Source: Bedellia somnulentella
Taxonomy: Eukaryota > Arthropoda > Insecta > Lepidoptera > Bedelliidae
Assembly: GCA_963576735.1 (NCBI GenBank)
Contig: OY755181.1
Span: 4,278,001 to 4,342,000 of the forward strand
Length of the DNA stretch: 64,000 bases
Reading direction: 5' to 3'
Position numbers and translations under genes: made by a program. Positions 1 to 9,062 of the stretch are shown here, piece after piece (the first letter of the stretch is position 1; every line of letters begins with the position of its first letter). The notes beneath the pieces were generated by a model. That model searched no databases and was not told where the DNA came from. It saw only the letters and a list, made by a program, of their open reading frames with translations.

Positions 1-88
1 ATTTTCCCCACTCCAGTTCCAAAAGTGCCTTAGAAATTTCTTACTCCAGGCTAGGTATTTATAGCCGTGAGTATAATTTTGTATAAAT
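1..88 (+). repeat. SINE-A, 3' part, cut by window start
   Basis: Begins inside the element at the TTTTCCCCACTC block and runs through the AGTGCCTTAG and GGCTAGGTATTTATAGCCGTGAG end. The 5' half lies outside the window. The hairpin stem is partly lost. Confidence 0.75.
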
Positions 89-181
89 GTCCTTTAATCG
101 TATGTAGGTCAAGACATTCTACGTTATTGACGGATTTATAAAAAGAAGGTACTCAATTCTTTTGTTTGTTTTCTTTTTTGT

Positions 182-256
182 AGGTACGAGTATTAGTACC
201 ACAGCCAAACTCTTCCGGGATATACGGCGGGAACGTTTGAGTTTAAGAGTTTGAGA
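182..256 (+). repeat. SINE-B, 3' end fragment
   Basis: Matches the last 70 bases of SINE-B: AGTATTAGTACC, CCAAACTCTTCCGGGATAT and GGCGGGAACGTTTGAG. It abuts the MITE starting at 257. Confidence 0.65.
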
Positions 257-676
257 CTCGGTATGCAAAGTTTTTTTTGGTATTTATTAAATATTTATAT
301 TCAATAGGAAACACGAAAATAAAAGACCATTTTAAATATTTTTCATTAAAAATGAATAATTGTGAAGTTATGATTTTTTAAAGATTGTTAAACTTTTGTT
401 CACAATGACGTCATCAATCGAAAGAATCACGTAGCGACATGCAAATGAATCGAAATAATTGATAAAATTGTTGCTGATTTCAAAACATTTCACGAATTTG
501 TGACTTCAAATGATATTATTTACGAAATTATCATTAATAAACCTAAGATTTTCGATATTTTATTAATAAACTGCAAACAAGAATGTCTTTGAAATGACAT
601 TGAAGGTCAAACATAATATCTCCAAATGGTTTTGTAATCAGCACCACTTTGGTAAAACTTTGCATACCGAATTGTC
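257..676 (+). mobile_element. Non-autonomous DNA element (MITE), copy 1
   Basis: Bounded by inverted CTCGGTATGCAAAG and CTTTGCATACCGAATTG termini of about 20 bp. It has no coding capacity. A second copy in opposite orientation lies at 3737-4235 and carries about 85 bp that this copy lacks. The target duplication is not clear and the superfamily is not assigned. Confidence 0.7.
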
Positions 677-2415
677 AATCAAAGTTGTTTTTTTCTATTG
701 GATATGCTTTCAGAGTGGTCGCATTTAAAATTCATAAATAACAAATCTCTCTTTTCTTTTTTTTCTCTTTTTTTAAGGTCTGACAGCGTGGTAATAAAAA
801 TATTACAAAATATAACAATGACTACATGGAAGACCTTCTTGGTTATCGAATTTTGTACGAAAAATTAGGTTTCAGTCAAAAAGCATTGAAATCGGTTCCA
901 TTTAATAAAAAAATAAAATATCATGTCTTTATACATCAATTCATAGTTATTATGCTATCATCAAGAAGTATTATAAAATTTGTATGAGATATATCGTATA
1001 CAATAACTTTTTTAATTTTATACAATCTTTGGAACACTTTTTTATTATTATTTTGTCAGTGTTGGAGTGTGGTGTCGGCTTAGCTTAGCACAACACCACC
1101 TGTTGTGGTGATGCGAGCTCATTTGAGTTAGTGGGAGTTGTCAAATAATTTTTCGGTGATCTATTTGGAAACCCATAACTATTTTTTTATTGTTTAAAGT
1201 TTTCCGCTTTTTTCCAAAACTTTCCTAGGATTGTAACTTAATACAAAAATAAAATGAGCAATAATAAAATAAGTTCTGCCATTTGCAACACGTAAATAAA
1301 TAGAAAAATATCAAGAACAACTCAAAAAGAATAAATGTTCAAAGTCAAACTAATAATAAACAAAGTACAAACCTTAAGTAAAAGAAAAAATAAAATGACA
1401 AAAACTTTTCCAATAAACTAAGAATCAGCTATGCCACTGCAAAAAACTTCTTTGTAAAAGTATTCCATGAGATTTCGATACAGAGTTTTGTACATGAATT
1501 TACATTGTGACAGAGCTGGCGACATTTTTGCTTGTCAAAAGCGTGAAATATGGAATAATACTAGCCTATTGTCCCGTATTAGTCTGATCAATTTAAATTT
1601 AAGGTGGCAAGAAATTTTATATTTATTTTATATTATTTTGTGGTTCTATTTCATGATTATGGTGTTTATCTCGGTTAAAAGGAAAATTATTAAATTATCG
1701 TTGTCTAAATGAAGTTTATTTATTTATTTAATTAACAAAATAAATATGGAATATAATGCAAGCCCGTTTTATTTTTTTGATTCAAATATAATTAACTACC
1801 TATTTAGCAACTCTTTTAAACAAATAAAAAGTATTTACTTAACTTACTAATTTAATAATTAATGCAACTTCTACTATTAAATTCAAGACAGATAAGGATG
1901 ACTTTATTATACAGATTCAATTTTATGCTCTATTTGGCAACATAAATAACTGCAACGCACACGACAAACCGACATTCCGTGTACATACTTGCATATGGAA
2001 GCAGTAAATTTTAGTTGAAATCGAACTGGCAACGCAAAAAGCTACTCGCTGAGTTTTCCAAGTCACTTGAATGATTCAAAGAACTTGTTCTATAAGAGAA
2101 GTTTTTGCATGACAACTTCCCTATTCAACTTTTTGGCTAACTTGAGGTTTTCGTCTATAAGGCATGAAAACGTAGTCGCTTACCATCGTAGTCGTTTAGC
2201 TTCGTAGACACATATTTTCGTTATCTTTTCGAAGGATTTTTGACAGACTATTCACATAAAAGTATGGTTTTCTCCGTAATTTTCATTATTCTGACCTTGA
2301 TTTTTATAAAATAGTATAGCATTGTGGATGGTAGCAGACAGCACAAATTATATCCAGTCAGGTTTTGAAACTCAAGTTCAATCTTTTTAAATTAAAATCT
2401 ATATTATAGATTTGA
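677..2415. other. AT-rich stretch, no recognised gene
   Basis: No recognisable gene. An 81-codon frame at 1467-1712 (+) has hydrophobic, AT-driven composition and no known motif. Around 1065-1110 a TGTGGTGTCGGCTTAGC stretch may be the 5' end of a very old SINE-A. Confidence 0.5.
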
Positions 2416-2661
2416 GCTGTGTATAGTCGTTAAGAATAGCACTACCCCGTCCTTTCCGTAAGTGTTTATAAGAGGCGGCTAGGGGTTGTAGGGCTCTTAA
2501 AGAAGTTGTTGGGCGATGTGGTTAGAGAACCGTTACCTACAACCTTTATTTTACAATCTTTTCCCCACTGAACTTCAATAATAAGGCTGAGGAATTTCTT
2601 ATTTCAAAGTTCTGGCTTTCTATTCTAGAGTATATAGCTGTTAGTATACGCATGTATGTAC
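2416..2661 (+). repeat. SINE-A, full length but diverged
   Basis: Starts GCTGTGTATAGTCG, contains AGCACTACCCCGTCC, GAGGCGGCTAGGGG and TTGGGCGATGTGGTTAG, and ends at AGCTGTTAGTATACGCATGTATG. Many substitutions suggest an old copy. Confidence 0.8.
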
Positions 2662-3273
2662 GGCTATAAATTAACCGCAACTGCAAAAACATAACACTCC
2701 TGCGAAAGCGGTTAAAAAGTGACGCTCAATCTTATTTCAATAACTATGACATAAGATATATCTTCAACACTTTAATAAAATCATTTTTCTAGAATCCAAA
2801 CGCCATAGCATGTTTCAAAGTTAATGACTTTTGTAATTTTAATAAGTTATTGCAGGAATAGTAGCTTTGTAATGGACTCCAAATTTGCTTAACCATTAAT
2901 AGAACATGTATTTGATACTTTGAGGTTTATCAAAGGTAAGCATTTAGTAACACTTATTGTCATAAAATAAATAAAAAAATCAGCAAAAGGATAAAATACA
3001 AAAATAGAAATAGGGCTTGACCCGAAAAAATCCTCTGAATCGATCGAAAGAAAACTGTAAGAGTTATAAAGAACGCCAACTTAACAAAAAAACAAACTAG
3101 GATCGGATGTAAACGAGGTTGCCTCATAAATAAACATGCAAAAAGTTTTGATATATCGAGTATAGCCAGGGGGATACAATTTTATGATGAGAAAGGTACT
3201 AAAAGTCAAACAGTACCTTTCTTAATGTGATATATGTCTCGGTCTCATAACTTTTATTTAGTTTAGTAATTAA

Positions 3274-3373
3274 ACATACATACATACACATAATTACGCC
3301 AAGAAATTCCAAAAACGGGTAGAAAGAGCTGCAAAATTAGAAATTCTTTATGCACTTTTGGAAGTTTGATTGG
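3274..3373 (-). repeat. SINE-A, 3' fragment
   Basis: Minus-strand 3' end: an (ATAC)n tail, a degenerate hairpin region and the CACTTTTGGAAGTTTGATTGG block. The 5' half is absent, as expected of a 5'-truncated insertion. Confidence 0.6.
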
Positions 3374-3736
3374 AGTATCGGTACGTGACGGTATTTAAAC
3401 GTTAAATAGTAGGCTTTAAAAATGGCAGTTCTGGGTTCAAACCAAGGTTTATATACCATTGGGTTTTTGTTTTATTTTGTCTTCTTTGTTTGTGTGTTAA
3501 CATTTGTGACTTTTACTATTTGACTAAATTTGCGGTGTTGCTATTGGCGATCCCAATATAATAAATACATTGAGTGTAGTCATTGTTTGTATGATACATT
3601 AGGAGAAGACACTAAAATTTACAATCTTAACATAAATCTCAGAAACTTAAAAATTGTGACAGATGATTACTTACTTCATAAGTCTGACACCCGTTTAACC
3701 ATTGTTATTACCTATTTGCAAATACAAAACCTGTGT

Positions 3737-4235
3737 TCAATTCGGTATGCAAAGTTTTACAAAAGTGGTGCTGATTACGAAACCATTTTGAGATATTATG
3801 TTTTAAAAACATATTTTCTTAAAACGAAATCAAACAAAGCTAAGATGGCCGTTATTTTAACAAAATACTGTAACAGTATTTGACCTTCAGCGTTATTTCA
3901 AAGACAATCGTTTTTGCAGTTTATAAATAAAATATCGAAAATGATAAGTTTTTTTACTATAATATCGTAATAATTTCATTTGAGATCACAAATTCGTGAA
4001 ATGTTTTGCACTCAGCAACATTTTTATTAAACATTTCGCTTTATTTGCATGTCGCTACGTGATATTTTCGATCGATGACGTCATTAAGTACAAAAGTTGA
4101 ACAATCTTTAAAAACTCATAACTTTGCAATTACTCATTTTAGATGAAAAATATTCAAATCAGTCTTTTATTTTCGTGCTTGCTATCGAATAAAAATATTT
4201 AATAAATACCAAAAAAAACTTTGCATACCGAATTG
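3737..4235 (-). mobile_element. Non-autonomous DNA element (MITE), copy 2
   Basis: Reverse-orientation relative of 257-676, with termini CAATTCGGTATGCAAAGTTTT and its inverse. It shares the internal TCACGTAGCGACATGCAAAT and ATTTCACGAATTTGTGA tracts and has about 85 bp (around 3803-3882) missing from copy 1. A 117-codon frame at 3530-3883 runs into this element and is therefore probably spurious. Confidence 0.75.
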
Positions 4236-4541
4236 TATAGCCTACGTTATCACCTCTATAGTTAATAAGCTACGCTAGAATATACATATTAAGGGAAGTA
4301 AGTTAGTAATAAGTAAAATGTTTATTTGGTAAAGATACAAAATTATAAACAGTAATTATTTTTAAGTACAACCTATAATATTGTAAAACCAAAAAGATCT
4401 TGGCTCAGCATAAAATGTACCCAGAGCAAGTGTCGCAGGACACAAACGCTGAGTACACTGAATAACGAACGAGTACGGGTAACTTACATTCACTTCCTTC
4501 TAGAACCATTACCTTTTAATTTGTCTATAGTCGGGTTAAAA

Positions 4542-4790
4542 ATACATACATACATATACTCACGGCTTTAAATCCCTAGAAGGGGTGGCCAGGGTTAATG
4601 AATTAGAAATTACTCAGCCACTTTTGGAAAGCACTTGTGGGGAAAAGATGGTGAAACAAAGGTTGTCGGTAATAGGTCCGCAACCGCATCGCCCAAAAAT
4701 CCCTTAAAAGCCCCAATACCGTTAGTCGCCTCTTACGTACACCCACCGGAAGAAATGGGGTAGTGCTGTTCTAAGCCGACACTACACAGC
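4542..4790 (-). repeat. SINE-A, full length
   Basis: Complete from the (CATA)n tail through ACTCACGGCTTTAAATCCC, the hairpin, GCATCGCCCAAAAATCCC and TAGTCGCCTCTTACGTACAC to the 5' end CCGACACTACACAGC. It lies 31 bp from the RTE-L copy at 4822, on the same strand. Reference copy for the family together with 35829-36076. Confidence 0.9.
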
Positions 4791-4821
4791 TTAAAATATA
4801 TATATATTTATTAGAATGCAT

Positions 4822-5393
4822 ACATACATACATACATATACTCACGCCATTAGTTCCCATTGGGGTAGGCAGAGACTATTGATCGCCACTTCGCACGATC
4901 CTGACAAACCTCTCTAGCTTCGTTTACATCCATCAATCTTTTCATACATGCTCTTTTATTCTTCATACTTCGGACGCCAGCCTTTTTGAGCACACTCTCA
5001 ATTTGGTCCAAGTGTGTTCTCCGTGGTCGTCCTCTACTAACATTACCATCCACACTAGCTCTATAGATCCCTTTTACCAATTTTCTATCATCCATCCTCT
5101 CTATGTGCCCAAACCATCTCAACATTCCTTTTTCTATCTTTCTTACAATATCATCTTTCACACCACACTTTTCACGAATAACACTATTTCTCACTCGGTC
5201 ACATAATCTAACATTACAAATTTTTCTGAGGGACCTCATCTCTACTGCATTCACTCTGCTCTCATGCTTCTTCTGCCACACCCAACATTCGCTTCCATAC
5301 ATAAGCGTAGGAACAAGAACAGCATCATGCACAGCCATTCGGGCCTTTTCAGACACCGATTGACAGGTCATTAGGCTATTCATTGCTCCATTA
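4822..5393 (-). mobile_element. RTE-L LINE, 5'-truncated insertion
   Basis: A 572-bp 3' end of an RTE-like non-LTR retrotransposon flanked by perfect 13-bp target duplications TATTAGAATGCAT at 4809-4821 and 5394-5406. Its (TATG)n tail follows the hairpin CCCCAATGGG and GGCGTGAG. The perfect duplication and unbroken frame indicate a young insertion. Clade is assigned from protein motifs and tail type, without a database search. Confidence 0.9.
4850..5383 (-). CDS. Reverse transcriptase C-terminal fragment (RTE-L)
   Basis: A 177-residue open frame encoding the region C-terminal to the RT catalytic core. Visible motifs are MYGSECW near residue 28, MRSLRKICNVRLCDRVRN around 49-66, LRWFGHIERMDD near 88-99 and SRGRPRRTHLDQI near 116-128; it ends WRSIVSAYPNGN. 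The true protein would extend far upstream, but the insertion is truncated at 5393, with the frame still open. The FADD/YADD active site is not present, so the fragment cannot act as a polymerase. Homologous pieces recur at 6705, 16366, 16678, 30452, 45430, 59911 and 61083. Confidence 0.85.
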   Translation of the reverse strand: MNSLMTCQSVSEKARMAVHDAVLVPTLMYGSECWVWQKKHESRVNAVEMRSLRKICNVRLCDRVRNSVIREKCGVKDDIVRKIEKGMLRWFGHIERMDDRKLVKGIYRASVDGNVSRGRPRRTHLDQIESVLKKAGVRSMKNKRACMKRLMDVNEAREVCQDRAKWRSIVSAYPNGN

Positions 5394-5406
5394 TATTAGA
5401 ATGCAT

Positions 5407-5927
5407 TATTCAAAAAGGCATTCACACACCAATTTTGAGTTTTTTTCGTTTATTTAGTTATTAGTTCGAATTCTTTTGTCCGCGTACCGACTTGCACTTA
5501 GCCAGTTCTAAAAATAAAATAAGAACAAAAGTACGCTGTTTTGTCATGGAACTTCGATCACGTCCCATTACAGCTGCAACGCACGTGACTCAGCCAATGT
5601 GTATACTAAATATACATTGTTGTACGAATATGGTGGGTGTGTAACATTTTGTTGCTGAAATATGTAAAGATCTACTATTTTAATAGATTTGATGCTGATA
5701 ATTAATCCTTAAGTGAAAATTCTAACAATGTTGTTAAAACATAAATACATACGAACATTTATACACAGATCAAGTTTCTTATATTAATACACAACACAGT
5801 TTAAATTTCATTTACAGATCAAGTTAGCCCTAAACTAAGTAGAACTTGTATTATGGGATACTAACTCAAAGATATGACGGCATGAATATATATTTTCTAT
5901 GGCATGAATATATAAAAATAAAACCGA
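5407..5927. other. AT-rich stretch, nothing recognised
   Basis: No motif, terminal repeat or plausible coding frame seen. Confidence 0.5.
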
Positions 5928-6000
5928 AAGAGCGGTAGCTAGAGTAAGAGAATGAGAAATTTCCCAGCCTGTTTTGAAAGTTGAGTAAGGAAAATATTTT
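5928..6000 (-). repeat. SINE-A, degenerate 3' fragment
   Basis: Resembles AGCGGTAGCTAGAGTAAGAGAATGAGAAATT...AAGTTGAGTAAGGAAAA of minus-strand SINE-A. Heavily decayed, and abuts the family C palindrome. Confidence 0.4.
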
Positions 6001-6014
6001 AAATCTTTTTGTTC

Positions 6015-6284
6015 ATGAAAACCTCATGTGGGGATTATTACTAATAAATAAATAATAAATAAAGGAAAGAAAAATTTCGACACAGGCGGGAATCGAACCC
6101 GCGACCTCGGGTATACGCCCCGACGCTCTGCCAATTGAGTCACCGTGTCAATTCAATCAATCAATTGGCAGAGCGTCGGGGCGTATACCCGAGGTCGCGG
6201 GTTCGATTCCCGCCTGTGTCGAAATTTTTCTTTCCTTTATTTATTATTTATTTATTAGTAATAATCCCCACATGAGGTTTTCAT
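6015..6284. repeat. Family C tRNA-derived palindrome (inverted pair)
   Basis: Two copies of a tRNA-like unit face each other tail-outward: a minus-strand copy (tRNA part 6079-6151) and a plus-strand copy beginning near 6161. Arms of about 122 bp look perfectly complementary around a spacer of about 23 bp. The minus-strand tRNA part folds as a cloverleaf: acceptor GACACGG/CTGTGTC, anticodon stem TCGGG/CCCGA, T stem GCGGG/CCCGC. Its loop GCGTATA has C where the invariant U33 should be and the D stem has one mismatch, so it is read as a tRNA-derived repeat and not a working tRNA gene. Both arms carry the AAATTTTTCTTTCC to CCCCACATGAGG tail. Confidence 0.85.
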
Positions 6285-6704
6285 TTATTTTATCTTTATT
6301 TATAAGGAAAATATTGTAGAATTATGGTTATCGATGATGGATGGGTCTCCAACTGCCAAGCCCCAACAATCTCTTAAACCCCAAAACCCATAGTCGTCTC
6401 TTACAGTGACATCCGTGGGAAGATAATAGTTCTTTCTGTTCTAAGTCACCACAGCCTCCTAATACTTTTTTATCATTGTATAGCTTAACATTTCTTTGAA
6501 CAGAGTAAAAAACTGTAAGTCCTTATGTTCGCGCCAGATTATTAAGTGCTTGTTTTCTGGCAGTGTACGCGCAGCTTTAGCATATTCTATTTATTGAGTC
6601 TGTGGTGATTGATGGATTGGGGAATGGTAACTTGACTCTTGACTTGATTGAATTTGGATGGCGATTTAGTATTGTAATTAATTTAGTATAAATTTTGAGT
6701 ATTA

Positions 6705-6916
6705 CCTCGGAGGACACATTTAGATCAAATAGAAAATGTGCTCAAAAAGGCAGGTGTCCGAAGTACAAAGAATAAAAGAGCATGTATGAAAAGATTGATG
6801 GATGTGAATGAAGCTAGAGAGGTTTGCCAGGATCGTACAAAGTGGCGATCGATAGTCTCTGCCTACCCCAATGGGAACTAACGGCGTGAGAATATGTATG
6901 TATGTATGTATGTATT
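6705..6916 (+). mobile_element. RTE-L LINE, 3' fragment
   Basis: About 210 bp of 3' end encoding THLDQIENVLKKAG...VSAYPNGN, then the hairpin and (TATG)n tail. It reads base for base like the last 200 bases of the copy at 16678-17072, so both derive from the same recently active source. Confidence 0.85.
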
Positions 6917-7382
6917 GTGATAATAATAGAAAGGGGCAGTGAATATATTTGATTGTTTATGTTGTGAATCGGGGGAATTGTGGACAATATAAAAATGATC
7001 TCGGTTGAAACAAAACTTTGATATGAAAAAAAAAAGCAAGGAAATACTCACTAGATACGATATCCTTTGGCCAGGGAATCGTATTTTTATCAAAGACTGG
7101 ATGCATTCAGATCTGAACAAAATAGTGAGAAGTGAAACCTCTTCAGCAATTCTGGGAGAGCGAATAACAAAGGACGGAGCAACTCACCAGGAAATCACGT
7201 AAGTGAATAAAAATTATTAAAAACACATGAACTTATGGTAGCAGAGAAATACACGAACACCTTATAATATAATGTAAGTCTGTGGTATATAATTTGTGGT
7301 AAATTGCATATATTCAAATAGAGGTCGAAGGTCAAATTAGGTTAAATTAAATTAAATATTCAATTTAATGAATATGGACACA
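6917..7382. other. Unassigned stretch with a 65-codon frame
   Basis: A frame at 7005-7202 (+) is followed at about 7200 by CACGTAAGTG, a good 5' splice-site match. The protein is not recognised. It could be an exon or chance. Confidence 0.25.
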
Positions 7383-7455
7383 TTCCATTAGTTCCCATTG
7401 AGGTAGCCGGAGACAATTGATCGTTATATGTATGATCCTGAAAAACATTCCACAT
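7383..7455 (-). mobile_element. RTE-L LINE, short fragment
   Basis: Minus-strand copy of the last 70 bases: TTAGTTCCCATTGAGGTAG, GGAGACAATTGATCG and ATGATCCTGA. The tail is lost. Confidence 0.6.
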
Positions 7456-7737
7456 ATCGAGAAAAGTTGATATTGTTGCGAAATTCAGAAGATTTTTGCT
7501 TACTGAAGTTAAATGTGACCGCTTTGTTAGGACAAGATGTATGACGGGGGCAATCCGTAAAGTAGTATGAAATGCCTCATATAATGACTTAACAGGTATA
7601 ATATTTTAATATATATATGTGTATAATATACAACTTAAAATGGCAGCCATCTTTAAAATACCAAATCCATTCCAGAAATAAGGCGAAAATGATGGTAAGT
7701 GAATGGCTAGAGATAATTCTGTTTAGGAAAAAAAGTG

Positions 7738-8335
7738 ATTCTTTCGTCTAGCGGTAAAGTACTTGGCTTCATACCCGAAGGTTTTAGGTTAAATCCTCAG
7801 AAAGATAATATTGCAAATAACCCAGCAAATGATAATTAATTGTAATTTAACCTAGTAAATCATATGAATCATGAGAAAATTAGGATGATTCTGTGATTCG
7901 GAGGGCACGTTAAGTCGATGCTTTCTCACAGTAGAAGTCGTTAGTTAGTTGGTCGTCATGATGTGGCGGCTGTGTAGTGCCGGCTTAGAATAGCACTACC
8001 CCATTCTTCCCGTGGGTGTACGTAAGAGGCGTCTAACGGTATTGGGGCTTTTAAGGGATTTTTGGGCGATGTGGTTGGAAACCCATCACCAACAACCTTT
8101 ATTTCACCATCTTTTCCCCACGCAACTTCCAAAAGTGGCTGAGGAATTTTTAATTCCCTAGCTCTGGCTACCCCTTCTAGGGATTTATGGCCGTGAGTAT
8201 ATGTATGTATGTATGTATGTTAGTCGTTTGTCTGCTAACCCACACCTGGACCGAATGGTGACTTATCGCTAAATAACCCTATACAAGGTAGGCTCGAAGT
8301 TCCAAGTTGGAACATATATGGGCTGTAATAACTAA
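7738..8335 (+). repeat. SINE-D, interrupted by a SINE-A
   Basis: tRNA-like head (TCGTCTAGCGGTAAAGTACTTGG), body motifs GAATCATGAGAAAATTAGGATGA and GGAGGGCACGTTAAG, and an end near ACATATATGGGCTG. The SINE-A at 7969-8220 splits the body, so SINE-D is the older insertion. Confidence 0.75.
7969..8220 (+). repeat. SINE-A, full length, nested in SINE-D
   Basis: Complete from GCTGTGTAGTGCCGGC to (GTAT)n, with the hairpin ACCCCTTCTAGGGAT intact. SINE-D sequence resumes on the 3' side (TTTGTCTGCTAACCC). No clean target duplication could be defined. Confidence 0.9.
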
Positions 8336-9062
8336 ATCACAACGAAAACGATACGTTTATGACTTAAAAAAATCATAGAGTTATGTGAAATAATAAAATT
8401 TGATTTCATACCACCAACTTTCTGGAACGGACTCTTTTCAAAGTCGTCAAACAGTAAGTATCACAGCGAGCGATAATAAAAACAAAACTCGTAACAAGGA
8501 AAAAACAATCATTTTTTTAAATGACATTCGATCAGTTAGTAAGAAATACAATAAAAGTAAAAAAAAATGGGTTCCATTGAAAAAACATTTGGGTAAGTAA
8601 ATGTGAGTTCCTGTTATTTCTTAGTTTTTTTTTTGCCACCAATATCTTTATATTTTTTATAAAATAAGAGATTAAGATAATGTGTCAGCAAATGGCAATT
8701 TAATTTAGTCCTTTTTTAACACCAATTAATTTTCAAAACTTCCCTAGGTAACTCAATAACTTTATATTATGGTTATGTCAGAAGTGAACTGCTACCACAC
8801 CAGTGTGCCAATTCTACAATTTTAAGAAACGTCACGTTTTTGATACAGTCTGTAGGTCAAATAAATACTATACTGTTTCTCTATTTTTAGTCGTTACAAC
8901 GTAATTGGTTCTACTATCTTAGCTGTCGGAGCATGGTTTTGTCAATTTTGACATTCCAAATAGTATTGTCATTTCAGTGATGTAAAAAATCTACCGAAAT
9001 AACTGTACCTACTTCTGTACCATCGTCAAGACTAAAGAAATATCATTTAAGTTTTATGTACA
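8336..9062. other. Unassigned stretch with a 66-codon frame
   Basis: A Lys-rich frame at 8400-8600 (+) has no recognised motif. GGGTAAGTAAATG near 8590 resembles a splice donor. Otherwise AT-rich, with nothing identified. Confidence 0.25.

Noticed and set aside
3530..3883. A 117-codon frame as a possible gene
   Set aside because: Its second half crosses the inverted terminus of the MITE at 3737, and it has no recognisable domain.
6079..6151. A functional tRNA gene (apparent GTA anticodon)
   Set aside because: The anticodon loop has C at the invariant U33 position, the D stem has a mismatch, and the same sequence recurs with a fixed non-tRNA tail as a repeat family.
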